Origin: UMGS172 sp045546915
GTDB taxonomy: Bacteria; Bacillota; Clostridia; Oscillospirales; Acutalibacteraceae
Assembly (NCBI GenBank): GCA_045546915.1
Contig: JAZQDU010000020.1
Coordinates: forward strand, 1-54,554
Reading direction: 5' to 3'
Length of the DNA: 54,554 bases
Both the position numbers and the translations under genes were made by a program. The notes under the pieces are model-generated. The model was given only the letters and a program-made list of their open reading frames with translations, did not search any database and was not told where the DNA came from. Positions 26,065 to 34,783 of this stretch are shown in pieces. Each line of letters starts with the position of its first letter. Positions within the stretch are counted from its first letter, which is position 1.

Positions 26065-26910
26065 TTAGTTAAGTGCTGTTTCAATCATATCAGCGGCGCC
26101 TAAAAGATAATCGGCATAAAACTTTTCAAACTCACCCATATTGACAAGTTCGGTAAGGTTGGGATCTATCGGCATACGTCCCAAAGGCATAATCTGCATT
26201 TCGCTGCAAAGTTCATTAAATTTGCTTTCACCAAAAATGTTAATTGCTTTGCCACAATCAGGGCATTTCACATAACTCATGTTTTCAACCATACCAAGCA
26301 CGGGGATGTCCATCATCGATGCCATGTTGCATGCCTTTTTAACAATTAAAGAAACCAAGTCCTGCGGAGAAGTTACTATAACCGCGCCGTCAATGGGTAA
26401 TGACTGGTATACGGTAAGCGGAACGTCTCCTGTTCCGGGAGGCATATCAACAAACATATAATCAATTTCGCCCCAATAAACATCAGTCCAAAACTGTTTT
26501 ACTGCTCCTGCCAAAACAGGTCCTCTCCACACAACAGGTGCATCGGGACTTTCAAGCAACAAATTGCAAGACATAATTTTAATACCGTTTGCGGTAACCT
26601 CAGGCAAAATACCTTTATCATTCATCTTGGCTCTGCTATTAATTCCAAACATTCTCGGTATCGAGGGGCCGGTAATATCGGCATCTAAAATGCCTACTTT
26701 GTATCCTTTTCGGCTCATAAGAACGGCCATCATAGCGGTTACCATAGATTTTCCTACACCGCCCTTGCCGCTTACAACACCGATAACGTGTTTAACCGAA
26801 CTGTGTTCATTAAGTTTTTCTCTGAAATCATGCTGTTCTTCGTGCGCTTTAGAACAACTGCTGCAATCTCCGGTACAACCGGTATCGTTACATTTTCTTT
26901 CTTCTGCCAT
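26065..26910 (-). CDS. Mrp/NBP35 family iron-sulfur cluster carrier ATPase
   Basis: A 281-residue P-loop ATPase that carries and delivers Fe-S clusters. The deviant Walker A GKGGVGKS, LDADITGPSIPRMFG and VDMPPGTGD are family marks. A CPDC pair near the C-terminal third binds the bridging cluster. The N-terminus adds a four-Cys segment (C7, C12, C16, C19), as in NBP35-type proteins of Clostridia, which may hold a second cluster. Transcribed alone. Confidence 0.92.
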   Translation of the reverse strand: MAEERKCNDTGCTGDCSSCSKAHEEQHDFREKLNEHSSVKHVIGVVSGKGGVGKSMVTAMMAVLMSRKGYKVGILDADITGPSIPRMFGINSRAKMNDKGILPEVTANGIKIMSCNLLLESPDAPVVWRGPVLAGAVKQFWTDVYWGEIDYMFVDMPPGTGDVPLTVYQSLPIDGAVIVTSPQDLVSLIVKKACNMASMMDIPVLGMVENMSYVKCPDCGKAINIFGESKFNELCSEMQIMPLGRMPIDPNLTELVNMGEFEKFYADYLLGAADMIETALN

Positions 26911-26936
26911 AAATATTTCTCCTTTTTAGCAAATTG

Positions 26937-26960
26937 AAAACCGGCATAACTGCCGGTTTT
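26937..26960 (-). terminator. Terminator downstream of mrp
   Basis: AAAACCGGCA / TGCCGGTTTT around TAAC. It lies between mrp and the start side of no gene on the right, so it ends leftward mrp-side transcripts or, read the other way, shields the lipoprotein gene end. Confidence 0.5.
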
Positions 26961-26963
26961 TAA

Positions 26964-27893
26964 TCATTTATTTCGGGTTGACTGCAAACCTATTTTAAGA
27001 AAATCGGTTAATGAAAGTTCTTTAATAGTTTGCTCGGTCGACTTACCTTCCTCAGGCAACAAGGTGATATCTGCCGGTGCTGTAATCAACTCTAAATCAT
27101 AATCATAATACAACTCAGCCTCAAGAGTAACAGTAACAGTTCTCATTGTGCCTTGGGCTTCTGCATTATCAGGGTCAATTGTGGTCATATCCTCATACTC
27201 ATAACTATAAACATAAGATACCGTTTCTTCAACAATTCTTCCCTTTGTATCAACAATACCGCTGACAATCAATGATATTGGTTTTAACTCGTAATCCTTT
27301 GTTGCCTCGTCATAAACAGGCGCAAAAACATTGGCAATATCAATTTCAGCAGACTCAATATCATAAGTCAGCATAAAGGCATGACCACCTGAACTTGTGT
27401 TCATAATAATGGTGTCCGAAACATCAAAATCCGAACCATTGTACATAATAACGCTTTTTGATATATCGTTTATGTGATTAACAACAGAATTATCGTTTGT
27501 GATAAGATATGTGGTATCAGCCTTATAGCCATAAACGTTTTTACCGTCGCTATACATCATTGTGTGCTCATCGGTGCCGCCGGTTTTAGAATCTATTTCA
27601 TAAAAATAATTGCTGCCTTCACCCTTGCCAACAAAATTATAAACGAACGATGTTCCGGTCGCGCCACTTTCGTTATCATATGAAAACTTTTTGCGATAAT
27701 TGGCTTTAAAGCCTAAAGAATCAGCGTTGTTTAACAAATCTGCCGTGGTTACATAAGCATCGTTAACAAGGCTGACAGTGTTTTGGTCGACCGACTCGCC
27801 AACTGTATTGGTGGCATTGTCATCCTTACTCTTGCATGCACTAAAACTCATAATCAAACAAACAATAAGCAACGAACATAGAATTTTTTTCAT
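26964..27893 (-). CDS. Hypothetical lipoprotein
   Basis: A 309-residue exported protein with signal peptide and lipobox SFSAC (Cys near 20), then a Ser/Asn/Asp-rich linker. The mature part is beta-rich, with many Tyr and Thr residues (for example FVYNFVGKGEGSNYFYEID), and resembles the outer-surface LolA/LppX-like lipoproteins of Firmicutes in general feel only. The start is ATG 27893 with AAGAGG 7 nt upstream; the frame from 27929 is too long. Not recognised at family level. Confidence 0.65.
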   Translation of the reverse strand: MKKILCSLLIVCLIMSFSACKSKDDNATNTVGESVDQNTVSLVNDAYVTTADLLNNADSLGFKANYRKKFSYDNESGATGTSFVYNFVGKGEGSNYFYEIDSKTGGTDEHTMMYSDGKNVYGYKADTTYLITNDNSVVNHINDISKSVIMYNGSDFDVSDTIIMNTSSGGHAFMLTYDIESAEIDIANVFAPVYDEATKDYELKPISLIVSGIVDTKGRIVEETVSYVYSYEYEDMTTIDPDNAEAQGTMRTVTVTLEAELYYDYDLELITAPADITLLPEEGKSTEQTIKELSLTDFLKIGLQSTRNK

Positions 27894-28087
27894 CTTAAAA
27901 CCTCTTATTTCAGTGAATTCACTACGCAAAAATGAATGTTTGCATACTTTTAAGTCATTATATCACATTAAAATCAAAAAAACAACAATATGAACTAATT
28001 TTTTTGATGGAAAAAGGTTGTAATTGTCTTTAAAATCTGCAATAATATATAAGAATATAATTCACTCTGATTATGGAGGTTAAAATA

Positions 28088-29746
28088 ATGACCCAATTTG
28101 AGAAAATGGCGGAGTTGTTACTGCCCCAAATTGACAAGGCACCGTCATATTACGAAGAGTTGTACCCGAAGCGCAACCTGCCCGAAGGTGCCAGGGTAAC
28201 CCGTGTAGCACCAAGCCCTACCGGATACTTACATTTGGGAACTCTTTTTGTTTCGCTTATTAATCGTTTGGTCGCCGATTCTACCGGTGGAATCTTTTTC
28301 ACCCGAATTGAAGATACCGACAAAAAACGTGAGGTTGAAGGCGGTATATCCGACATCATAAACGGTATAAAACGTTTTGGAATAAAAATTGACGAAGGCT
28401 TTGTTGAAGCAACCGAAGAAAAAGGCGAATACGGTCCTTATAAACAGTCAATGCGTGCCGAGATTTATCAATGCTACGCCAAAGAACTTATAAGACAAGG
28501 TCTTGCATATCCTTGTTTTTGTTCAGAACAAGACCTTGCCGAGTCCCGCGAAAAGCAAGAAGCGTTAAAGGTTCGCACCGGTTATCATGGTGAGTGGGCT
28601 AAACACAGAGATATAACATTCGAACAAGCCGAAGAGTTAATTAACCAAGGCAAAACTTTTGTTGTTAGACTCAAATCCCCCGGCAGTGAAGAAAACCGCG
28701 TTGTTTTTGAGGATGGCATTAAGGGTAAAATTGAAATGCCCGAAAACGATGAAGATTTTGTTATTTTAAAATCAGACGGAATTCCTACCTATCACTTTGC
28801 ACACGCCGTTGACGACCATCTTATGGGTACTACCCATGTTATTCGCGGCGATGAGTGGATATCCTCTACTCCAAAGCACCTGCAACTTTTTAAACTGTTA
28901 GGATTTAAACCACCGAAGTACGTTCATGTTTCCCCTATTATGAAACTTGACAACGGTGCCAAACGTAAAATTTCTAAACGTAAAGACCCTGAGGCTGCTG
29001 TTCATTTCTTTGCCGAAGAGGGCTACCGTCATGACAGTGTTATTGAATATCTTATGACCATAGCCGCCAGTGACTTTGAGGATTGGAGAAGAGCCAATCC
29101 AACAGAAGACTATAAGAAATTTAAGTTTAACATAAAGAAAATGAGTGCATCGGGTGCATTGTTTGATACCAACAAACTAAACGACGTATCAAAAGGCGTT
29201 GTTTCCCGTATGAGTTCTTGCGAAGTTGTAAAAGAACTTATTGCTTGGGCAGAGGAATTTTCACCCGAATTTGCCGAAATACTTAAAAAAGATATTGAGT
29301 ACACGACAAAGGTATTTGCTATTGACCGCGATGTTCCAAAACCCAGAAAAGATATCATAAAATGGAGCGACTGTGAGAGCTACTGTGCATTCCTTTATGA
29401 CGAACTTTTCACACCTTGTTTTGACCTGCCCGAACACATAGAAAAAGAATCGGCAGTTAAAATACTCGAAGCATACAAAGCAGTTTACGACCCAAGCCAT
29501 GACAACCAACAATGGTTTGAAACCGTAAAGCAGGTTTGTCCCGCAGCAGATTTTGCCAATGACACTAAGGTTTATAAGCAGAATCCCGAACTTTATAAAG
29601 GCAATCCCGGCGATGCCTCAACCATTATACGCGTTGCCGTTACAGGCAGAACCAACACCCCCGACCTTTGCAGTATTATGAAGGTTTTAGGATACGACAG
29701 AACAATTGCCCGAATCGACGCTGCAATAGAACACTTTAAAAAATAA
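28088..29746 (+). CDS. gltX: Glutamyl-tRNA synthetase
   Basis: Charges tRNA-Glu (and possibly tRNA-Gln). A 552-residue class I enzyme with the HIGH-equivalent HLGT in RVAPSPTGYLHLGT, the FTRIEDTD motif, the Cys segment around PCFCSEQDL, and the KMSKS-equivalent KISKRK. The anticodon-binding domain follows. It is longer than the usual bacterial enzyme of about 480-490 residues. The start is ATG 28088 with GGAGG 8 nt upstream. glnS follows after 13 nt. Confidence 0.94.
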   Translation: MTQFEKMAELLLPQIDKAPSYYEELYPKRNLPEGARVTRVAPSPTGYLHLGTLFVSLINRLVADSTGGIFFTRIEDTDKKREVEGGISDIINGIKRFGIKIDEGFVEATEEKGEYGPYKQSMRAEIYQCYAKELIRQGLAYPCFCSEQDLAESREKQEALKVRTGYHGEWAKHRDITFEQAEELINQGKTFVVRLKSPGSEENRVVFEDGIKGKIEMPENDEDFVILKSDGIPTYHFAHAVDDHLMGTTHVIRGDEWISSTPKHLQLFKLLGFKPPKYVHVSPIMKLDNGAKRKISKRKDPEAAVHFFAEEGYRHDSVIEYLMTIAASDFEDWRRANPTEDYKKFKFNIKKMSASGALFDTNKLNDVSKGVVSRMSSCEVVKELIAWAEEFSPEFAEILKKDIEYTTKVFAIDRDVPKPRKDIIKWSDCESYCAFLYDELFTPCFDLPEHIEKESAVKILEAYKAVYDPSHDNQQWFETVKQVCPAADFANDTKVYKQNPELYKGNPGDASTIIRVAVTGRTNTPDLCSIMKVLGYDRTIARIDAAIEHFKK

Positions 29747-29759
29747 CGGAGAAACAATT

Positions 29760-31442
29760 ATGGAAGAAATTAAAACAAACGAAGTAACCGAGGTTGCTTC
29801 CAACTTTATACATGATTTTATAGATGAAGATTTGGAAAAAGGTGTTTACCCTTATGTTCAAACACGTTTTCCGCCTGAACCTAACGGTTATCTCCACATA
29901 GGTCACGCAAAAGCAATTTGCATTGACTTTGGTACTGCCGAAAAATATAACGGAAAATGCAATCTTCGTCTTGACGACACTAACCCCACAAAAGAAGACG
30001 TTGAATATGTTGATGCTATTAAAGAAGACATTGAATGGTTAGGCTTTAAGTGGGATAATGTTTACTTTGCATCTGACTACTTTGATTTTATTTACGAATG
30101 TGCTTTAAAACTTATTGACAAAGGATTAGCATATGTAGACGAATCTGACGCCGATACCATACGTCAAATGCGTGGCACATTGACCGAAGCAGGCACTAAC
30201 AGTCCTTACCGCGACAGACCTGTTGAAGAAACAAAAGATTTGTTCCGCAGAATGACCGAGGGTGAATTCGAGAACGGTTCTATGGTACTTCGTGCAAAAA
30301 TTGATATGGCTTCGCCTAACCTTAATATGCGTGACCCGGTTATTTACCGTGTACTTAAAGCACATCACCACCGCACAGGTGACAAATGGTGCGTATATCC
30401 GATGTATGACTTTGCGCATCCGTTATCTGATGCCAAAGAGGGTGTCACCCATTCACTTTGCTCGCTCGAATTTGAAAACCACCGTCCTCTTTATAATTGG
30501 TTCTTGGAAGTATTAGAAATTCCTCAGCCACCAAGGCAGATTGAGTTTGCCCGAATGAACGTAAATTACACTTTAACAAGTAAACGCAAATGTTTAAAAC
30601 TTGTTACCGACGGCATTGTTGAAGGCTGGAATGACCCAAGAATGGCAACAATTAGCGGTATGCGTCGCCGCGGTTATCCTGCAGAGGCAATACGTACGTT
30701 CTGCGAAAAAATCGGTGTTTCCAAGGCTTACAGCGTTATTGACTATGCATTGCTCGAATCATGTGTCAGAGATTATCTTAACACAAATGCCGAGCGCGCT
30801 ATGACGGTGCTTCGTCCTTTAAAGGTTATCATCGACAACTATCCTGAGGGTAAAACCGAAGAAATTTCGGTTGAAATCAACCCCAATAAGCCCGAACTTG
30901 GTACAAGAAACATTACTTTTTCAAAAGAAATCTACATTGAGCAAGACGACTTTGCTTTGGTTCCACCGCCAAAGTATTTCCGTCTTTGCCCTGAAAAAGA
31001 AGTTCGTCTTAAGGGCGCATATTTTGTAAAATATGCTTCTCATGAGAGTGATGAAAATGGCAATATAACCGCCGTTCACGTAACCTACGATCCGGCAACT
31101 TTCGGTGGTGATTCGCCCGATGGCCGTAAGGTTAAAGGCACTTTACATTGGGTATCGGCTGAAAATTCTGTCGATGCAGAAGTAAGACTTTACGACCGAC
31201 TTTTCAACGTAGAAAACCCGTCTGATGAAGAAGGCGTTTCATCGTTTAAAGACAATCTTAATCCCGATTCACTTACGATTTTAACAGGTTGCAAGTGCGA
31301 GCCTTTTATGAAAAACGCAAAACCCGGTGACGGATATCAGTTTATGCGCCAAGGCTATTTCTGTGTTGATACAGCAAGCACACCCGAAAAACTTATTATC
31401 AACCGCACTGTTGCTCTTAAAGATTCGTTTGCAAAGAAATAA
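29760..31442 (+). CDS. glnS: Glutaminyl-tRNA synthetase
   Basis: Charges tRNA-Gln directly. A 560-residue class I enzyme with FPPEPNGYLHIGHAKA, NLRLDDTNP, the KMSKS-equivalent LTSKRK, and the C-terminal two-barrel anticodon domain (RNITFSKEIYIEQDDF ... LKGAYFVKY). Most Firmicutes lack GlnRS and make Gln-tRNA by GatCAB; GlnRS is found in some Clostridia, thought to be acquired. With gltX directly upstream, Glu- and Gln-tRNA charging are expressed together. GGAG precedes ATG. Confidence 0.96.
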   Translation: MEEIKTNEVTEVASNFIHDFIDEDLEKGVYPYVQTRFPPEPNGYLHIGHAKAICIDFGTAEKYNGKCNLRLDDTNPTKEDVEYVDAIKEDIEWLGFKWDNVYFASDYFDFIYECALKLIDKGLAYVDESDADTIRQMRGTLTEAGTNSPYRDRPVEETKDLFRRMTEGEFENGSMVLRAKIDMASPNLNMRDPVIYRVLKAHHHRTGDKWCVYPMYDFAHPLSDAKEGVTHSLCSLEFENHRPLYNWFLEVLEIPQPPRQIEFARMNVNYTLTSKRKCLKLVTDGIVEGWNDPRMATISGMRRRGYPAEAIRTFCEKIGVSKAYSVIDYALLESCVRDYLNTNAERAMTVLRPLKVIIDNYPEGKTEEISVEINPNKPELGTRNITFSKEIYIEQDDFALVPPPKYFRLCPEKEVRLKGAYFVKYASHESDENGNITAVHVTYDPATFGGDSPDGRKVKGTLHWVSAENSVDAEVRLYDRLFNVENPSDEEGVSSFKDNLNPDSLTILTGCKCEPFMKNAKPGDGYQFMRQGYFCVDTASTPEKLIINRTVALKDSFAKK

Positions 31443-31445
31443 ATA

Positions 31446-31474
31446 TAAGCCCCGCAAATGCGGGGCTTAATTTA
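31446..31474 (+). terminator. Weak hairpin between glnS and the Nif3-like gene
   Basis: TAAGCCCCGCA (31446-31456) / TGCGGGGCTTA (31459-31469) with a very short loop. The T-run after it is poor, so some read-through into the next gene is likely. Confidence 0.55.
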
Positions 31475-31486
31475 AAGGAGAAATTT

Positions 31487-32236
31487 ATGAAGGTTTGCGA
31501 TATACTTTCTTTTTTAGAGACCGTTGCGCCTAAAAACACCGCTTGTGACTTTGACAACGTCGGCCTGCTTGTTGGTGACTCACAGGCAACAGTTAACGGT
31601 ATTCTTGTTTCACTCGACTGTTTTGACGAGGTTATCGACCGCGCTGAAGACCTTGGTGCCAACCTTATAATAACTCACCACCCTATTATCTTTTCACCAT
31701 TAAAATCAGTGACCGACGAAAGCCTCGTTTATAAACTTATTGACAAAAAAATTTCGGTTATTTCGGCTCACACTAACCTTGATATTGCCGAGGGTGGTGT
31801 AAACGACGCTTTATGTTCCGCATTCGGACTTTATGATGTAAAACCGCTTATAACACAAGACGGATATTTACTTAAAATGGGCGAACTCGACGATTCGGAA
31901 GACCCATACAGTTTTGCACGACTTATAAAAGAAAAACTTAACGGTGCAGTAAAATTTGTTGCAGGCAACCGCGATATATTAAAGGTGGTTGTTTGTTCAG
32001 GTTCCGGCGGCGACTACCTTTATGATGCCATACAAGCAGGTGCCGACGCTTTTGTAACCGCCGACATAAAACATCACTTGTTTATTGAAGCCGGTCGACT
32101 TGGTATTTCACTTTTCGACGCAGGACATTTTAACACCGAAGATGTTATTGTCGCACCGCTTTGCAGAGATATTGCCGAAGCCTTCCCCGAAATACCCGTC
32201 TCAGAATGCCATTTTTCTAAAATAGAAAACATATAA
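31487..32236 (+). CDS. Nif3-like dinuclear metal centre protein (YqfO/DUF34)
   Basis: A 249-residue member of the Nif3/DUF34 family, hexameric rings with two-metal sites; some members act as GTP cyclohydrolase I type 1B or metal chaperones, and the general role is unsettled. Metal ligands: His pair in ITHHPIIF, Asp in AHTNLD, and the C-terminal DAGHFNTE. It lacks the extra PII-like domain seen in longer relatives. AAGGAG precedes ATG. Neighbouring trmK, common beside this gene in Bacillus, is absent. Confidence 0.92.
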   Translation: MKVCDILSFLETVAPKNTACDFDNVGLLVGDSQATVNGILVSLDCFDEVIDRAEDLGANLIITHHPIIFSPLKSVTDESLVYKLIDKKISVISAHTNLDIAEGGVNDALCSAFGLYDVKPLITQDGYLLKMGELDDSEDPYSFARLIKEKLNGAVKFVAGNRDILKVVVCSGSGGDYLYDAIQAGADAFVTADIKHHLFIEAGRLGISLFDAGHFNTEDVIVAPLCRDIAEAFPEIPVSECHFSKIENI

Positions 32237-32267
32237 AAAAAGGAGTAGCTACTGCTACTCCTTTTTA
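32235..32267 (+). terminator. Terminator after the Nif3-like gene
   Basis: AAAAGGAGTAGC pairs with GCTACTCCTTTT around TACT... with a T-run after it; A-run before it makes it bidirectional. Confidence 0.8.
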
Positions 32268-32271
32268 TTTA

Positions 32272-32991
32272 TTACTCTTCAGTTCCGATTTTCTTGATGT
32301 TAGGACAACCAACCAACTGGAATTTGGAAATAGGTGCTGCCCAACGAACAGCGTTACGGATAATAGTCTGAACATTCTCATTATAGAATGTAGGATACTC
32401 CTCGTGACCGGGCTGGAAGTAGAAAATCTTACCGTTTTCACGACGATATGTACAACCGGCGCGAATTACCTCTCCACCCTCATACGAGCCAATGAACAAC
32501 AATTCATCAGGTTCGGGAATGCTGAACGGCTCGGCATAAATTTCCTCATGCTCTAATTCAAAATATCTGCCAATACCCTGAGTTATGGGATGACCTGCGT
32601 TGATTTTCCAAATACGCTCATAGTCGCCATCTAAACGCCACGAAAGGTTGCAAGTAGTACCCATCAAAAGTTTGAACGGCTTAGAATGGTGAGCAGAATG
32701 AAGACCAATAAAGCCCATACCTTTAAACACGCTATCGCGGACACGGGCAGCAATTTCATCAGGCACATTTCCATGTCTTACATGACCCCACCAAAGAAGA
32801 ACATCTGTATCGTCAAGTACTTCCTGGGTAAGACCGGTTTCAATATCTTCAAGAGTAACCGTTCTTACGTTTATATCGTCACATTTTAAAAAGTCAGCAA
32901 TAGCGGTATGAATACCATTAGGGTATATAGCGCCAACCTTTGGATTTACTTTTTCATGGACATATTCATTATAAATAGTAACATTAATCAT
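32272..32991 (-). CDS. ThuA-like (class I glutamine amidotransferase fold) protein
   Basis: A 239-residue protein of the ThuA family, whose founding member belongs to trehalose/sucrose use in rhizobia. Marks: VLLWWGHVRHG, a GFIGLHSAHHSKPFKLLMG turn where amidotransferases hold the nucleophile (no Cys here), HPITQGIGRYFELEHEEIY, and PGHEEYPTFYNENVQTIIRNAVRW at the end. Likely an oxidoreductase-linked or sugar-related protein; substrate unknown. GGAGG lies before ATG. Transcribed alone. Confidence 0.85.
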   Translation of the reverse strand: MINVTIYNEYVHEKVNPKVGAIYPNGIHTAIADFLKCDDINVRTVTLEDIETGLTQEVLDDTDVLLWWGHVRHGNVPDEIAARVRDSVFKGMGFIGLHSAHHSKPFKLLMGTTCNLSWRLDGDYERIWKINAGHPITQGIGRYFELEHEEIYAEPFSIPEPDELLFIGSYEGGEVIRAGCTYRRENGKIFYFQPGHEEYPTFYNENVQTIIRNAVRWAAPISKFQLVGCPNIKKIGTEE

Positions 32992-33072
32992 GAATTTTAG
33001 CCTCCTTTTTTAAAAATTATATCACATTAAATTTTATAACGCAACATAAATTTACTTTTTTATCCACTAAAA

Positions 33073-33106
33073 AGCACCGCATTGACATTTTTATCACTGC
33101 GGTGCT
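33073..33106 (-). terminator. Terminator after rubredoxin
   Basis: AGCACCGCA (33073-33081) / TGCGGTGCT (33098-33106). On the minus strand the stem is followed by TTTTTAG. Confidence 0.7.
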
Positions 33107-33115
33107 AATTAATTA

Positions 33116-33274
33116 TTAAACTTCACTAAACATATCTTTGCCTACACCGCAAAGAGGACATTCAAAATCTTCGGGAAGGTCTTCAAATTTGGTACCGGGT
33201 GCAATTCCGCCCTCGGGATAACCTGCAGCCTCGTCATATTCCCAACCGCAAGCGTCACAAACATATTTTTTCAT
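33116..33274 (-). CDS. Rubredoxin
   Basis: A 52-residue electron carrier with one iron held by four Cys in two pairs: YVCDACGW near the N-terminus and ECPLCGVGK near the C-terminus. The aromatic core (YVC..CGWEYDEAAG) is typical. It usually passes electrons from NAD(P)H-rubredoxin reductase to rubrerythrin or superoxide reductase in anaerobes; reverse rubrerythrin at 38784 is a possible partner. AAGGAG lies before ATG. Found by direct translation because of its small size. Confidence 0.94.
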   Translation of the reverse strand: MKKYVCDACGWEYDEAAGYPEGGIAPGTKFEDLPEDFECPLCGVGKDMFSEV

Positions 33275-33439
33275 AAAAATTCTCCTTAAATTATTTTAGA
33301 ATATTATACCCGTTTTTTGATAATTTGTAAAGTGCCACATTAAAATTTTTAAAAAAAAGCAATAAAACTAAAATAAAAGTTTTGAAACGCTACATAATTG
33401 ACAAGTTTCAATATCGAAAAGTAAAGGGTTAATAGCGAA

Positions 33440-33482
33440 AAAGTAAAATCGACAAATTTCTGTCGAAACTTGTCGATTTTTT
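33440..33482 (-). terminator. Terminator of tRNA-Arg
   Basis: AAAATCGACAA (33445-33455) / TTGTCGATTTT (33470-33480), immediately after the tRNA CCA end on the minus strand, followed by a T-rich run. Confidence 0.75.
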
Positions 33483-33559
33483 TGGCCCGCTCGAAGGGAT
33501 TCGAACCCCTGTCCTTCAGAATCGGAATCTGCTGCGATATCCAGCTTCGCTACGAGCGG
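33483..33559 (-). tRNA. tRNA-Arg (anticodon CCG)
   Basis: Acceptor CCGCTCG pairs fully with CGAGCGG, followed by discriminator G and an encoded CCA. The D stem is GCGA/TCGC, the T arm AGGGG-TTCGAAT-CCCTT. The anticodon loop is TTCCGAT, giving CCG, which reads CGG. The anticodon stem has a G-A mismatch at its top pair (27-43). Two incomplete copies of its 5' half lie just upstream. Confidence 0.9.
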
Positions 33560-33716
33560 TTATACCTATTAAAATGTCTTCTCACAACCCGCCCTTCAGA
33601 ATCGGAATCTGCTGCGAAGCCTACTTCGCTACGAGCGGTTATAATTATTAAAATGTCTTCTCACAACCTACCCTTCAGAATCGGAATCTGCTGCGAAGCC
33701 TACTTCGCAAAGGGCA
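33513..33716 (-). repeat. Tandem copies of the tRNA-Arg 5' half
   Basis: Three units begin with the same segment at 33513, 33593 and 33672, giving periods of 80 and 79 bases. Read on the minus strand, a unit is a short AT-rich spacer, the 5' acceptor strand CCGCTCG, the D arm, and the anticodon stem-loop with CCG. Only the unit at 33483-33559 continues into a T arm and 3' acceptor. The two upstream copies have a different D loop (AGTAGGCT) from the full gene, and the outermost copy lacks its acceptor strand. Confidence 0.88.
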
Positions 33717-33726
33717 GATTTTAATT

Positions 33727-34545
33727 TTAACGGTCAATTTTGTCAAACGGGTCACTAAGGTCCTGCACTCTCGGAAACAGCAACGGGTCAGAAGTTACCA
33801 CACGGATAAACTCATCAGCCTGATTTGAAAATTTTTCAACGTCTTTCTTTTTCTCTATTTGTGTTCCGCGGACAACCCGTCGAGTAATATAATATTCAAA
33901 CGAATCGGAAAAATTTTCATCAACCGTATTAAAAGCATCGTCAAAAATCGAGCCGTTTAGTTTGAATGCACGTCCGTCAAACTCCGGTAATTCTAACGAA
34001 TCAACCATAAATTCGCCATCATCAAGAGCCGACAATTCTAAAAATCCCTCTTTATCCACAATATAAACTATGGCTTCTTGGTTTGAAAAATTTGCCTGCA
34101 AACGGGTCGTTTTTGACATTCCGATGTCGCTTAATTTATCCTCATCGGTAACAGCACAGTCCATAATCAATACATTCTTTTCACCGTCACCGTTTAAATC
34201 TTCACAATAAAGTTCAGCCACGGTTGATAAATTTTCAACCATGGTGCTGGTTATATTTTGTTTCATATAAAGAACGATGGTCATATCGTACTTTGTTCTG
34301 TTGGCGCATTGAGTAACACCGATTGCAAGTATTATTGCTAAAATCACTATAAAAGCAATCGAAAACCTTGCATAATACCAAAAATTAAACACCTTGCTTG
34401 CGGTCGACTGCTCTATTTTAGGTATGCCTTCGTGAACGAAATCGTCAGGGCTTCTTTGAAACTCCTGTTTTTTAAGTTTTAGTTCAATAAGTTCCTTTTG
34501 TCTTCTTTTTTGTTCCTCTACAGGATTGTTTTTATTGTCCGACAT
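33727..34545 (-). CDS. Hypothetical single-pass membrane protein
   Basis: A 272-residue protein: about 55 charged, helical cytoplasmic residues (EEQKRRQKELIELKLKKQEF), one membrane helix (about 58-80, FSIAFIVILAIILAIGV), then about 190 mostly outside residues. An acidic DLNGDGEKN loop in the outer part resembles a calcium-binding loop. No known domain recognised. Its stop lies 11 nt from the tRNA-derived repeats. The role is unknown. Confidence 0.6.
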   Translation of the reverse strand: MSDNKNNPVEEQKRRQKELIELKLKKQEFQRSPDDFVHEGIPKIEQSTASKVFNFWYYARFSIAFIVILAIILAIGVTQCANRTKYDMTIVLYMKQNITSTMVENLSTVAELYCEDLNGDGEKNVLIMDCAVTDEDKLSDIGMSKTTRLQANFSNQEAIVYIVDKEGFLELSALDDGEFMVDSLELPEFDGRAFKLNGSIFDDAFNTVDENFSDSFEYYITRRVVRGTQIEKKKDVEKFSNQADEFIRVVTSDPLLFPRVQDLSDPFDKIDR

Positions 34546-34741
34546 TGAGCACCTCCGACCATCTTACTGATTTAAAATTATACCACAGAAATGTCAAAAA
34601 ATCAACTTGAAGATAGTTTAGTAATAATATTTTAACATTTGAAATATTTTAAATTCTATATTGCTATTCAATGAGTTTTGTGTTAATATTTAGTTTGAAG
34701 TAAAATGTGTTAAGTGTTTTTAAATTTAAATACATTTTCAC

Positions 34742-34758
34742 CACACGTTAAATGTGTG
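34742..34758. promoter_or_regulatory. Inverted repeat upstream of adhE
   Basis: CACAC-GTTAAAT-GTGTG lies about 25 bases before the adhE start in an AT-rich leader of about 238 bases without other genes. It could be an operator or a leader hairpin. It is not a standard Rex site (TTGTGA-N6-TCACAA), though the redox regulator Rex often controls adhE. Confidence 0.35.
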
Positions 34759-34783
34759 AATTAACCCCGATATGGAGGAAAAT

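Noticed and set aside
33470..33724. An 84-residue frame on the plus strand with internal repeats
   Set aside because: It is the tRNA-Arg gene and its half copies read on the wrong strand.
34546..34783. A Rex operator before adhE
   Set aside because: No good TTGTGA-N6-TCACAA match; only the shorter CACAC/GTGTG repeat is present.
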